From: Streptomyces hygroscopicus | GTDB lineage: Bacteria > Actinomycetota > Actinomycetes > Streptomycetales > Streptomycetaceae | NCBI RefSeq assembly: GCF_026168105.1 | Contig: NZ_LBMW01000039.1 | Location: 1-64,000, forward strand | Length of the DNA: 64,000 nt | Direction: 5' to 3' | Part shown: positions 17,889 to 26,630 of the stretch, piece by piece | Layout of the letters: the number at the start of each line of letters is the position of its first letter | How positions within the stretch are numbered: the first letter of the stretch is position 1 | Notes under the pieces: model-generated | Database searches by the model: none | What the model saw: the letters and a program-made list of their open reading frames with translations, nothing else | What the model was told of the DNA's origin: nothing | Made by a program: the position numbers and the translations under genes

Positions 17889-19160
17889 TCAGACCGAGCG
17901 GAACGCAAGCACCACGTTGTGCCCGCCGAATCCGAACGAGTCGTTCAGCGCCGCGATCCGGCCCTCGACCGGCAGCTTGCGGGCCTCGCCGCGCACGATG
18001 TCGGCGCTGGCCTCGGCCTCCGGGTCGATGTTGTCGACGTTGATCGTCGGCGGGGCGAGCCGGTGGTACAGCGCGAGCACGGTCGCCACCGACTCCACGC
18101 CGCCCGCGCCACCGAGCAGATGACCCGTCATCGACTTGGTCGCCGAGACCGAGATGTGGTCGGTGTCGTCGCCGAAGATCTTGCGCAGCGCCTTCAGCTC
18201 GGCCACGTCACCGGCCGGCGTGGAGGTGGCGTGCGCGTTCACGTGCACGATCTCCGCCGGGTTCAGGTCGGTGTTGTCGAGCAGGTTCTGCAGGGCGTGC
18301 GAGATGCCTCGGCCCTCGGGCTCCGGCTGCACGATGTCGTGACCGTCGGCGGAGATGCCCTGGCCGACCGCCTCCGCGTAGACACGGGCGCCGCGCTTGG
18401 CGGCGTGCTCGGCCGACTCCAGGACCAGGACGCCCGCGCCCTCGCCGAGGACGAAGCCGTCGCGGGCCGTGTCGTAGGGACGCGAGGCGCCCTGCGGGTC
18501 CTCGTTGTTCTTGGACATCGCCATCATGTTGCCGAACGCGGCGATCGGCAGCGGGTGGATCGCCGCCTCGGTGCCGCCCGCGACGACGACGTCCGCACGG
18601 CCGGTGCGGATCATCTCGATGGCATAGCCGATGGCCTCGGCGCCCGACGCGCAGGCGGAGACCGGGGTGTGCACACCGGCACGGGCGCCCACGGCCAGGC
18701 CCACGTTGGCGGACGGGCCGTTCGGCATCAGCATCGGCACGGTGTGCGGGGAGACACGGCGGACGCCCTTCTCCTTGAGCACGTCGTACTGGTCGAGGAG
18801 GGTCGTCACACCGCCGATGCCGGAGGCGATGACCGCGCCGAGGCGGTCGGGATCGACGGCCGGGTCCTCGCCCGCCTTGTCGGTGAAACCGGCGTCCGCC
18901 CAGGCCTCCTTGGCCGCGATCAGCGCGAACTGTGCCGAGCGGTCCAGCCGGCGGGCCTGCGGCCGCGGGATGACCTCGGACGGCTCCACGGCGATCTGCG
19001 CGGCGATGCGGACCGCCTGCTCGGCGGCCCAGTCCTGCTCCAAGGGGCCGACACCGGACTTGCCGGCGATCAGACCCTCCCAGGTAGAGGCCGCGTCGCC
19101 ACCCAGCGGTGTGGTTGCGCCGATACCGGTGACGACCACGGTGCGATTGGTCGAGCTCAC
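17889..19160 (-). CDS. fabF: Beta-ketoacyl-ACP synthase II
   Basis: 423 residues, condensing enzyme that elongates acyl-ACP with malonyl-ACP. Nucleophile Cys170 lies in PVSACASGAEAIGY; the catalytic His residues are in NAHATSTPAGD and in GHLLGGAGGVESV; the C-terminal GGHN motif is FGFGGHNVVLAF. GTG start at 19160. Last gene of fabD-fabH-acpP-fabF, 121 bases downstream of acpP, with the strong terminator beyond it. Confidence 0.96.
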   Translation of the reverse strand: MSSTNRTVVVTGIGATTPLGGDAASTWEGLIAGKSGVGPLEQDWAAEQAVRIAAQIAVEPSEVIPRPQARRLDRSAQFALIAAKEAWADAGFTDKAGEDPAVDPDRLGAVIASGIGGVTTLLDQYDVLKEKGVRRVSPHTVPMLMPNGPSANVGLAVGARAGVHTPVSACASGAEAIGYAIEMIRTGRADVVVAGGTEAAIHPLPIAAFGNMMAMSKNNEDPQGASRPYDTARDGFVLGEGAGVLVLESAEHAAKRGARVYAEAVGQGISADGHDIVQPEPEGRGISHALQNLLDNTDLNPAEIVHVNAHATSTPAGDVAELKALRKIFGDDTDHISVSATKSMTGHLLGGAGGVESVATVLALYHRLAPPTINVDNIDPEAEASADIVRGEARKLPVEGRIAALNDSFGFGGHNVVLAFRSV

Positions 19161-19281
19161 GGGAATTCTTTCTCCAACGGATACGAGGATTAAGCGGCGC
19201 CACCGCCGGGTGGCGGGGCAACGGCCCCATGACCGGGCCTAGGGCCCGGTGTTGGGCTGTCTGCCCAGGTTGATCGGTCGA

Positions 19282-19530
19282 TCAGGCCTGGTGCTTGAGG
19301 ATGTACTCGGCGGCGTCACCGACGGTCTTGAGGTTCTTGACGTCGTCGTCGGGGATCTTGACGTCGAAGCGCTCCTCGGCGGCGACGACGACCTCGACCA
19401 TGGACAGCGAGTCGACGTCCAGGTCGTCGGTGAAGGACTTGTCCAGCTGGACGTCCTCGGTGGGGATCCCGGCGATCTCGTTCACGATCTCGGCGAGACC
19501 GGCGACGATCTCTTCCTGAGTGGCGGCCAT
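19282..19530 (-). CDS. acpP: Acyl carrier protein
   Basis: 82 residues, acidic, typical fatty-acid-synthase ACP. The 4'-phosphopantetheine attachment site is Ser41 in DLDVDSLSMVEVV. The ATG at 19530 is chosen because GGAG lies eight to nine bases upstream and the length matches; the longer open frame upstream is noncoding. It sits between fabH and fabF. Confidence 0.96.
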   Translation of the reverse strand: MAATQEEIVAGLAEIVNEIAGIPTEDVQLDKSFTDDLDVDSLSMVEVVVAAEERFDVKIPDDDVKNLKTVGDAAEYILKHQA

Positions 19531-19633
19531 GTCAGGCGCTCCTTCGTTGATATCCAGAGGGTGTGGCGCCCGCCGCGTCAGCGGCAGGTGTTTGCAGCTC
19601 CCGCGCCGGACCGCGTGATCCGGCACGGAGTGC

Positions 19634-20665
19634 CTAGGGGAGGGTAACGACCGTCGCGGCGTACACGAGACCCGCCCCGAAACCGATGACGAGCGCGGTG
19701 TCGCCGCTCTTCGCCTCGCCGGTCGCCAGGAGCCGCTCCATCGCGAGCGGGATCGAGGCGGCCGATGTGTTGCCGGTGATGCGGACGTCGCGGGCGACCG
19801 TGACATGCTCCGGCAGCTTGAGAGTCTTCACCATCGAGTCGATGATCCGCATGTTCGCCTGGTGCGGGATGAAGACGTCCAGTTCGTTCGCGGTGATCCC
19901 GGCCGCGTCCAGGGCCTGCTGGGCGACCTTCGCCATCTCGAACACGGCCCAGCGGAACACCGCCTGGCCCTCCTGCGTGATCGCGGGGAACTTGACGTTT
20001 CCTTCGCTGTCGAGCGGGAGTTCGGAGACGTCGCCGGTCCTGAAGCGGTCCCACGGCACCGTTTGCTTGATGGTCTCGGACTTGTCGCCCTCCGAGCCCC
20101 AGACGGTCGGGCCGATGTGCGGCTCCTCGGCGGGGCCCACGACGACCGCGCCCGCGCCGTCGCCGAACAGGAAGGCGGTGGCCCGGTCCTCCAGGTCGGT
20201 CAGATCCGACAGGCGCTCCACGCCGATGACGAGGACGTACTCGGCGGACCCCTCGACGATCATGCCCTTGGCGAGCGTGAGGCCGTAGCCGAAGCCCGCG
20301 CAGCCGGCCGAGATGTCGAAGGCCGCGGCCTTGGCGGTCCCGAGCTTGTCGGCGATCTCGGTCGCGACGGCCGGGGTCTGGCTGAAGTGCGAGACGGTGG
20401 AGACGACGACCGCGCCGATCTGCTCGGCGGTGATGCCCGCGTCGGCGATCGCCTTGCCCGACGCCTCGATGGACATCGCGGCGACGGTCTCCTCGTCGTT
20501 GGCCCAGTGCCGGGTCTCGATGCCCGATCGGGAGCGGATCCACTCGTCGGAGGAGTCGATCTTCTCCAGGATCACGTCGTTGGGCACCACACGGACCGGG
20601 CGGTAGCCGCCGACGCCCAGGATGCGTGCGTAGGGAGCGCCTTTCCGTGCCTTGATCTTCGACAT
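19634..20665 (-). CDS. fabH: Beta-ketoacyl-ACP synthase III
   Basis: 343 residues. It starts fatty-acid synthesis by condensing acyl-CoA with malonyl-ACP; Streptomyces enzymes accept branched starters. The catalytic triad is visible: Cys122 in DISAGCAGFGYGL, His in FIPHQANMRIID and Asn in ITGNTSAASIP. ATG start. It follows fabD by 17 bases. Confidence 0.96.
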   Translation of the reverse strand: MSKIKARKGAPYARILGVGGYRPVRVVPNDVILEKIDSSDEWIRSRSGIETRHWANDEETVAAMSIEASGKAIADAGITAEQIGAVVVSTVSHFSQTPAVATEIADKLGTAKAAAFDISAGCAGFGYGLTLAKGMIVEGSAEYVLVIGVERLSDLTDLEDRATAFLFGDGAGAVVVGPAEEPHIGPTVWGSEGDKSETIKQTVPWDRFRTGDVSELPLDSEGNVKFPAITQEGQAVFRWAVFEMAKVAQQALDAAGITANELDVFIPHQANMRIIDSMVKTLKLPEHVTVARDVRITGNTSAASIPLAMERLLATGEAKSGDTALVIGFGAGLVYAATVVTLP

Positions 20666-20682
20666 GTTCTGGGGCTCCTAAT

Positions 20683-21603
20683 TCAGGCGCTGTGCTCGGC
20701 GATGAGGTCGCGAGCCGCGTCGAGGTCGTCGGGGGTCTTCAGGGCCAGGGTCCTGACGCCGGGCAGCGCGCGCTTGGCGATGCCGGTGAGGGTGCCGCCG
20801 GGGCACACCTCGATCAGCGCGGTCGCGCCCAGCTTCTCGAAGGTCTCCATGCACAGGTCCCAGCGGACCGGGTTGGCGACCTGGCCGACCAGGCGCTGCA
20901 GCACCTCGGTGCCTGTGGCCACGGTCTGCCCGTCCTTGTTCGAGACGTAGGTGACGCGCGGGTCGGCGGGCGTCAGCGCCTCGGCGGCCTGGGCGAGGGT
21001 GTCGACCGCGGGGGCCATGTGGTGCGTGTGGAACGCACCGGCCACCTTCAGCGCGACCACGCGGCGCACGCCCTCGGGCTTGTCCGCGTCCAGGGCGGCG
21101 AGCTGCTCCAGGGTGCCGGCGGCGACGATCTGCCCGGCGCCGTTCACGTTCGCCGGCGTCAGGCCCAGCTTCTCCAGGTGCGGGATGGTCGTCGCGGGGT
21201 CGCCGCCGAGCAGCGCCGACATGCCCGTGGGCGTGACGTCGGCGGCGTCGGCCATGGCCAGTCCGCGCCGGCGGACGAGGGTCAGCGCGGCGGTGGGGTC
21301 GAGGACGCCCGCGAACGCGGCCGCGGTGATCTCGCCGACGCTGTGACCGGCGACGGCGCCGGGGACGATGTCACCGAGTGCCGCGGCGGAGAGCAGGCCC
21401 GCGGCGACCAGGAGCGGCTGGGCGACGGCGGTGTCGCGGATGGCGTCGGCGTCGGCCTGTGTGCCGTAGTGGGCGAGGTCGAGCCCGATGGCGTCCGACC
21501 AGGCGGCGATGCGGTCGGTGGCACCGGGAAGATCGAGCCAGGGGGTCAGGAAGCCGGGCGTCTGGGCGCCCTGGCCGGGAGCGACGAGTACGAGCACTCT
21601 CAC
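20683..21603 (-). CDS. fabD: Malonyl-CoA:ACP transacylase
   Basis: 306 residues. It transfers malonate from CoA to ACP for fatty-acid (and sometimes polyketide) synthesis. Oxyanion motif VLVAPGQGAQTPGF, nucleophile Ser88 in GHSVGEITAAAFAG, and the active-site His region GAFHTHHMAPAVD are visible. GTG 21603 is chosen with GAGAG upstream; a second in-frame GTG two codons later is possible. First gene of the fab operon, 83 bases downstream of fasR. Confidence 0.95.
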   Translation of the reverse strand: MRVLVLVAPGQGAQTPGFLTPWLDLPGATDRIAAWSDAIGLDLAHYGTQADADAIRDTAVAQPLLVAAGLLSAAALGDIVPGAVAGHSVGEITAAAFAGVLDPTAALTLVRRRGLAMADAADVTPTGMSALLGGDPATTIPHLEKLGLTPANVNGAGQIVAAGTLEQLAALDADKPEGVRRVVALKVAGAFHTHHMAPAVDTLAQAAEALTPADPRVTYVSNKDGQTVATGTEVLQRLVGQVANPVRWDLCMETFEKLGATALIEVCPGGTLTGIAKRALPGVRTLALKTPDDLDAARDLIAEHSA

Positions 21604-21663
21604 ACTCTCTCTTGGGGACGGCCGAGGCCGCCCGTGGGGACAGGGACGAAGAACCGCAGGGGG

Positions 21664-21684
21664 TTTTGTGGGCCCCCGACAAAA
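21664..21684 (-). promoter_or_regulatory. Candidate FasR operator upstream of fabD
   Basis: An inverted repeat with arms TTTTGT (21664-21669) and ACAAAA (21679-21684) and a nine-base G/C centre, lying in the fasR-fabD gap about 60 bases before fabD. Its A/T-rich arms stand out in this genome. FasR is known to activate fabDHPF from this gap; assigning the site to this repeat is my inference. Confidence 0.5.
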
Positions 21685-21686
21685 GA

Positions 21687-22892
21687 CTAGGCCTGGAGAT
21701 CCCCCTCGGTCAGCCGCCCAAGGATCAGTGCGATCCGCAACGTGAACGCGGAGCGTACATCAGAGGGCGACCATCCGGTGACGTCAGTCACACGTCGGAG
21801 CCGGTAGCGCACGGTGTTCGGGTGAACGAAGAGCATCCGGGCCGCACCCTCGAGACTGGACGCCTGCTCCAGATACACGCTGAGGGTCTCCAGGAGAGCC
21901 GAGCCGGCCTCCTCCAGCGGTCTGTAGATCTCCTCCACCAGCTGCTCGCGCGCGCTGGGGTCACCGGCGATCGCGCGCTCCGGAAGCAGATCGTCCGCCA
22001 GCACCGGGCGCGGTGCGTCCTGCCAGGCAGAACACGCCTTCAGGCCCGCTGCGGCGGCCTGTGCCGACCGGGTCGCGGCGAGTAGATCGGGCACGATCGG
22101 CCCGGCGACGACGGCTCCCGCGGCGAACGGCCCGATGAGCGACTTGGCGACGGCGAGCGGGTTGTCGCTGCCTCCGGCGATCACGACCAGCCGGGCGCCG
22201 AGCACGCCCGTGAGGACCTGGAGCTTGGCGTGCCGGGCGGCCCGCCGGATGGCCTCGACCGTCAACTCACTGTCACCGTCGGGCGCCGTACCCAGCACCA
22301 CACACACATGTTCGGGCGAGTTCCAGCCGAGCGCGGCGGCCCGGCTGACGGCCCCCTCGTCGGCCTCCCCGCTCAGGACGGCGTTGACGACGAGCGACTC
22401 GAGCCGGGCGTCCCAGGCGCCGCGTGCCTCGGCGGCCTGCGCGTAGACCTGGGCGGTGGCGAAGGCGATCTCGCGGGCGTACACGAGGAGCGCCTCGCGC
22501 AGCACGGACTCGTCACCGGGAGCGGCCACCTCGTCGATGGCGGACTCCATGACCTCGATGGTCGTTCGCACCATCTCCACGGTCTGGCGCAGGGTGATGG
22601 CCCGGGTGAGCTCGCGGGGGGCCGTGCCGAACACATCGGTGGAGATGGCCTGGGGCGCGTCGGGGTGCCGGAACCACTCGGTGAACGCGGCGATACCGGC
22701 CTGGGCCACCAGCCCGATCCACGAGCGGTTCTCCGGGGGCATCGCCCGGTACCACGGCAGCGTCTCGTCCATGCGCGCGATGGCCTGCGCGGCGAGACTG
22801 CCGGACGACTTCTCGAGCCGCTTGAGTGTCGCGGCGTGTGGATGGAGGGAATGCGCTGCGTGTTCGGCGTTGCTGGCTTCGGGTTCAGGCAC
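21687..22892 (-). CDS. fasR: Transcriptional activator of fatty-acid synthesis, PucR-type
   Basis: 401 residues. The C-terminal helix-turn-helix LEGAARMLFVHPNTVRYRLRRVTDVTGW is the PucR/CdaR type (HTH_30). The rest is a GGDEF-like and helical sensor region (for example SPEHVCVVLGTAPDG). Its position directly upstream of fabD on the same strand matches S. coelicolor FasR, which activates the fabD-fabH-acpP-fabF operon. GTG start at 22892 with little Shine-Dalgarno sequence. It is divergent from the pirin gene. Confidence 0.9.
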   Translation of the reverse strand: MPEPEASNAEHAAHSLHPHAATLKRLEKSSGSLAAQAIARMDETLPWYRAMPPENRSWIGLVAQAGIAAFTEWFRHPDAPQAISTDVFGTAPRELTRAITLRQTVEMVRTTIEVMESAIDEVAAPGDESVLREALLVYAREIAFATAQVYAQAAEARGAWDARLESLVVNAVLSGEADEGAVSRAAALGWNSPEHVCVVLGTAPDGDSELTVEAIRRAARHAKLQVLTGVLGARLVVIAGGSDNPLAVAKSLIGPFAAGAVVAGPIVPDLLAATRSAQAAAAGLKACSAWQDAPRPVLADDLLPERAIAGDPSAREQLVEEIYRPLEEAGSALLETLSVYLEQASSLEGAARMLFVHPNTVRYRLRRVTDVTGWSPSDVRSAFTLRIALILGRLTEGDLQA

Positions 22893-22975
22893 GGGACAAG
22901 ACTGCCTTATCGGGCCGGGACCGTGCGTCGGGGGTCCCGGAGGGCGGCGGACGCGGGACTACGGTGGGGGCTGTG

Positions 22976-23644
22976 ATGGACGTACGGCGCGCCGGCGAGC
23001 GCTACCGCGGCGGGGACCCGGCGGCCGGGATCGAGTCCCTGCACGCCTTCAGCTTCGGCCCCCATTACGACCCGGACAACCTCCGCTTCGGCGCGGTGAT
23101 CGCCTGCAACGAGGAGCGGCTGGCACCCGGCGCCGGCTTCGACGAGCACCCGCACAGCCACACGGAGATCGTCACATGGGTGGTGGAGGGCGAGTTGACC
23201 CACCGCGACTCCACCGGCCGCACCTCGGTGATCCGCCCGGGCGACGTCCAGTGGCTGAGCGCGGCGGGCGGTGTCCGTCATGTCGAGCGCAACGACGCCG
23301 ACGTCCCCCTGGTCTTCGTGCAGATGTGGCTGGCGCCCCTGCTGCCGGGAGGCGACCCCGCGTACGAGGTGGTCCACGGCATCGCGGACTCCACGCCGTA
23401 CGCGGTCCCGCAGGCGGGCGCGATGCTGCACGTGCGGCGCCTGGCACCGGGGGAGCGCACGGCGGTTCCCGACGCGGCGTACGCATACGTCCACGTGGTG
23501 CGCGGCGAAGTGCGGCTGGGGGATGTCGAGTTGGGGCCGGGGGATGCCGCGCGGATCGCGGACGCGAAGAACGTGGAGGCGGTCGCGGCCGTGGAGGCGG
23601 AGGCGAAGGGGGCGGAGCTGCTGATGTGGGAAATGTCCGGATAG
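22976..23644 (+). CDS. Pirin-family cupin protein
   Basis: 222 residues, bicupin of the pirin/YhaK group. The metal-binding segment FDEHPHSHTEIVTWVVEGELTHRD carries the His residues typical of pirin. PGDVQWLSAAGGVRHVE marks the end of the first cupin, and AAYAYVHVVRGEVRLG the second. Some pirins are quercetin 2,3-dioxygenases, others transcription cofactors or redox sensors; the role here is unknown. Start at ATG 22976, or the GTG one codon before it; the sequence upstream in frame belongs to the fasR side and is not coding. Confidence 0.88.
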   Translation: MDVRRAGERYRGGDPAAGIESLHAFSFGPHYDPDNLRFGAVIACNEERLAPGAGFDEHPHSHTEIVTWVVEGELTHRDSTGRTSVIRPGDVQWLSAAGGVRHVERNDADVPLVFVQMWLAPLLPGGDPAYEVVHGIADSTPYAVPQAGAMLHVRRLAPGERTAVPDAAYAYVHVVRGEVRLGDVELGPGDAARIADAKNVEAVAAVEAEAKGAELLMWEMSG

Positions 23645-23654
23645 TCGCGGTGCT

Positions 23655-24476
23655 TCAGCCCCGCAGCTCCGTCAGCACCGCATCGGTGAACGGCGTCCAC
23701 GCCTCGATGGCCCACGGTCCGAACGCCCGGTCCGTCAGCGCCACGCACGCCAGGCCCGCGTCCGGGTCGATCCACAGGAACGTGCCGGACTGCCCGAAGT
23801 GACCGAAGGTCCTGGGCGAGGAAGAACTCCCCGTCCAGTGCGGAGACTTGGAGTCGCGGATCTCGAAGCCGAGCCCCCAGTCGTTGGGATTCTGGTGCCC
23901 GTACCCCGGCAGCACACCCTTCGTACCCGGGTACTGCACGGTCATCGCCTCGGCCACCGTCCGGGGATCCAGCAGCCTCGGCGCCTGCACCTCCGCCGCG
24001 AACCGCACCAGGTCCGCGACCGTCGAGACGCCGTCCTTGGCCGGGGAGCCGTCCAGGCTCGTCGAGGCCATGCCCAGCGGCCCGAGAACCGCCTGCCGCG
24101 CGTACTCCGGGAACGGGATGTCCGTCGCCTTCGCCACATGGTCGCCCAGCACCTCGAACCCGGCGTTCGAGTACAGCCGTCGCTCACCGGGCGCCGACGT
24201 CACCCGGTGTTCGTCGAAGGCGAGCCCCGAGGTGTGCGCGAGGAGATGCCGGACCGTCGAGCCGGGCGGCCCGGCGGGCTCGTCCAGCTCGATCGCGCCC
24301 TCCTCGTGGGCGACGAGCGCGGCGTACGCGGCGAGCGGCTTGGTGACCGAGGCCAGCGGGAAGCGGTGGCCGGCCGGACCGTGGGTGCCGAGTACGGTGC
24401 CGTCCGCGCGGACGACCGCCGCGGCGGCGGTGGGGACGGGCCAGTTCTCGATCAGCGCCAGGCTCTGCAGGGACAT
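23655..24476 (-). CDS. Beta-lactamase-fold serine hydrolase (class C/esterase type)
   Basis: 273 residues, no obvious signal peptide. Active-site motifs of the class C beta-lactamase/DD-peptidase superfamily are SVTK (SxxK), YSN (YxN) and HFGQSG (HxG-like). Likely a cytoplasmic or leaderless esterase or amide hydrolase; real beta-lactam hydrolysis is doubtful. ATG 24476 is preferred because an AGG lies nine bases before it; a GTG two codons earlier is possible. It is convergent with the pirin gene and 13-19 bases downstream of the GNAT gene, so probably in an operon with it. Confidence 0.85.
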   Translation of the reverse strand: MSLQSLALIENWPVPTAAAAVVRADGTVLGTHGPAGHRFPLASVTKPLAAYAALVAHEEGAIELDEPAGPPGSTVRHLLAHTSGLAFDEHRVTSAPGERRLYSNAGFEVLGDHVAKATDIPFPEYARQAVLGPLGMASTSLDGSPAKDGVSTVADLVRFAAEVQAPRLLDPRTVAEAMTVQYPGTKGVLPGYGHQNPNDWGLGFEIRDSKSPHWTGSSSSPRTFGHFGQSGTFLWIDPDAGLACVALTDRAFGPWAIEAWTPFTDAVLTELRG

Positions 24477-24495
24477 GTGCACGAGCCTATGCGGC

Positions 24496-24966
24496 TCACA
24501 GCTGCAGGCGCATCGAGGGGTCCGGCTTGCGGACGAAGCCCAGCGAGGCGTACAGCGGCTCGGCCTCGGCGGACGCGTTCAGATCGACGTGAGGGACGTC
24601 CTGCTCACGGAACCAGTCCAGCAGGGACTCCATGCAGGCGCGGGCGTAGCCGCGGCGGCGCGCGTCGGGGTCGGTGGCCACGCTGAAGACGTGCCCCACC
24701 CGCCCGTGCGGATTGCCGCTGCGTCCGATCCGGTACTCGATCGTCCCGGCCACCAGCGCCGCAAGCGCCCCCGGACGCTCGGGATGGTCGATCACGAACG
24801 CCGCGAAACCGCCGTCCGGATCGCCGAGCCGACGGCTTACGGTCGGCAGGGACTCCGTGTGCCACTGGGTCGAGGAGTCGGCGGAGAAAACGGAATCGAT
24901 CATCACCTGGCGAAGCCGCAGCAGTTCTTCGGCGTCCTCGGGCACGGCCCGGCGTACGAGACTCAT
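24496..24966 (-). CDS. GNAT-family N-acetyltransferase
   Basis: 156 residues, acetyl-CoA-dependent acyltransferase. The acetyl-CoA-binding segment is FSVATDPDARRRGYARACMESLL (R/Q-x-x-G-x-A pattern), followed by LNASAEAEPLYASLGFV, typical of GNAT motif B. The start at 24966 is chosen because homology begins there; the long open frame further upstream overlaps the divergent MerR gene and is spurious. Substrate unknown. Confidence 0.88.
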   Translation of the reverse strand: MSLVRRAVPEDAEELLRLRQVMIDSVFSADSSTQWHTESLPTVSRRLGDPDGGFAAFVIDHPERPGALAALVAGTIEYRIGRSGNPHGRVGHVFSVATDPDARRRGYARACMESLLDWFREQDVPHVDLNASAEAEPLYASLGFVRKPDPSMRLQL

Positions 24967-25024
24967 GGCACGCACGCTACCCACGAGCGCCCCCTCGGAT
25001 CCCGGCATTCGAACCGGATTCCGC

Positions 25025-25055
25025 TTGCTTGGAGTGCACTCCAACGTTTTAGCGT
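25025..25055 (+). promoter_or_regulatory. MerR-type promoter with 19-bp spacer and perfect palindrome
   Basis: -35 TTGCTT (25025-25030) and -10 TAGCGT (25050-25055) are 19 bases apart, the over-long spacing typical of MerR-controlled promoters. The perfect 16-bp palindrome TTGGAGTGCACTCCAA (25029-25044) lies within the spacer. It directly precedes the MerR gene at 25063, so this MerR protein probably controls itself and the aldo/keto reductase. Confidence 0.85.
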
Positions 25056-25062
25056 GGATCTC

Positions 25063-25539
25063 ATGACGGTGATGGAGACCTTGGCCGATGCGGCCGACCA
25101 CGGGACCGACGTCTGCTCCGTGCCGCCCCTGCGGCACCCCCGTCCCGACGGGCAGGACAGTTACACGATCAGCGAGGTCGTCGCCTTCACCGGCCTGACG
25201 GCGCACACCCTGCGCTGGTACGAGCGGATCGGGCTGATGCCCCACGTCGACCGCTCGCACACCGGCCAGCGCCGCTACTGCAACGCCGACCTGGACTGGC
25301 TCGACCTCGTCGGCAAGCTCCGGCTGACCGGCATGCCGGTCGCCGACATGGTGCGCTACGCGGAAATGGTGCGCGCCGGAGACCACACATACTCCGAACG
25401 CTACGAACTCCTGGAAGCGACCCGCCGGGACGTGCTCGCCCGGATCGCGGAGCTCCAGGACACGCTCGCGGTGCTCAACCGCAAGATCGATTTCTATGCG
25501 GATGCCGGGCACGCCCCGGCGTCGGAGAGGCCCCGATGA
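25063..25539 (+). CDS. MerR-family transcriptional regulator
   Basis: 158 residues. An N-terminal extension of about 35 residues precedes the MerR helix-turn-helix YTISEVVAFTGLTAHTLRWYERIGLM, then HTGQRRYCNADLDWLDLVGKLRLTGMP and a C-terminal coiled-coil dimerisation helix. It lacks the cysteine pattern of metal sensors, so an organic or redox ligand is more likely. Its stop overlaps the start of the aldo/keto reductase (ATGA, 25536-25539), forming a coupled operon. Confidence 0.92.
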   Translation: MTVMETLADAADHGTDVCSVPPLRHPRPDGQDSYTISEVVAFTGLTAHTLRWYERIGLMPHVDRSHTGQRRYCNADLDWLDLVGKLRLTGMPVADMVRYAEMVRAGDHTYSERYELLEATRRDVLARIAELQDTLAVLNRKIDFYADAGHAPASERPR

Positions 25540-26552
25540 CGGACAGCAGGATCACGAAGGTGCGGCTGGGCGGCGACGGCCCCGAGGTGGGGGTACAGGG
25601 CCTTGGCTGCATGGGAATGAGCTGGGCGTACGGTCCGGCGGACGCCGGGGAGTCGCGAGCCGCCCTGGAGCGTGCGCTGGAGGTGGGTGTCACGCTCTAC
25701 GACACGGCGGACGCGTACGGCGCCGGGGAGAACGAGAAGTTCCTGTCGCCGTTCTTCAAGGCACACCGGGACAAGGTGGTCGTCGCCACGAAGTTTGCGA
25801 TCTCCACCCCGCCGGACGACCCGTACAAGCGGATGATCCGCAACGACCCGCCGTACATTCGGCAGTGCGTCGAGGCGAGCCTGCGGCGTCTGGACATCGA
25901 CGTGATCGACCTCTACTACATGCACCGCCGTGATGTGAACGTGCCGATCGAGGAGACCGTCGCCGCCATGGCGGAGCTGGTGCGCGAGGGCAAGGTCAGG
26001 CACCTCGGTCTGAGCGAGGTCACGGCCGGCGAACTGCGCGCGGCAGGGACCGTCCACCCGATCGCCGCCGTGCAGTCGGAGTGGTCGCTGTTCAGCCGCG
26101 ACATCGAGGCGCACGTGGTGCCGGCCGCCAAGGAGCTCGGCGTGGCCCTGGTGCCGTACTCGCCCCTGGGCCGGGGTTTCCTCACGGGCTCCTTCTCCAA
26201 CGCGGACACGGACCTCACGGACCAGGACTTCCGCCGTACGATGCCCCGCTTCACGGGCGAGAACGCGGCCGCCAATGTGACACTCCTGGAACCGATCCGG
26301 TCCGTCGCCGAGGCTCACGGCGCCTCTCCGGCGCAGATCGCGCTGGCATGGGTGCAGCAGCAGGCCATGGTGCACGGCCTCCCGGTCGTCCCGATCCCGG
26401 GCACGACCAAGCGCTCGCGCGTCGAGGAGAACGTGGCGGCGACGGGGATCGTCCTGACGGACGACGAGCTGGCCCTGCTCGAGCCGATCGCGGCCAAGGT
26501 AGCGGGCGACCGCTACCCGGACATGACGTTCGCGGCGGCGGGCCGGGAGTAG
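25536..26552 (+). CDS. Aldo/keto reductase
   Basis: 338 residues, NADPH-dependent reductase of aldehydes and ketones, AKR13/YakC-like type. The catalytic tetrad is visible as Asp and Tyr in LYDTADAYGAGENE, Lys in VVVATKF and His in DLYYMHRRD. The coenzyme region is VVPIPGTTKRSRVEEN. Translationally coupled to the upstream MerR gene, which probably induces it in response to a toxic carbonyl or similar compound. Confidence 0.92.
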   Translation: MTDSRITKVRLGGDGPEVGVQGLGCMGMSWAYGPADAGESRAALERALEVGVTLYDTADAYGAGENEKFLSPFFKAHRDKVVVATKFAISTPPDDPYKRMIRNDPPYIRQCVEASLRRLDIDVIDLYYMHRRDVNVPIEETVAAMAELVREGKVRHLGLSEVTAGELRAAGTVHPIAAVQSEWSLFSRDIEAHVVPAAKELGVALVPYSPLGRGFLTGSFSNADTDLTDQDFRRTMPRFTGENAAANVTLLEPIRSVAEAHGASPAQIALAWVQQQAMVHGLPVVPIPGTTKRSRVEENVAATGIVLTDDELALLEPIAAKVAGDRYPDMTFAAAGRE

Positions 26553-26630
26553 CAGTACAGCGGCCCCGCCGCGTGGGCGTGACCAGCCGCACAAGACCCG
26601 CAGCCGAGCACGGGCCGGGCCCGGCAGACG

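Noticed and set aside
23655..24476. True beta-lactamase
   Set aside because: Motifs fit the superfamily, but there is no signal peptide and no close resemblance to AmpC; an esterase-like hydrolase is more likely.
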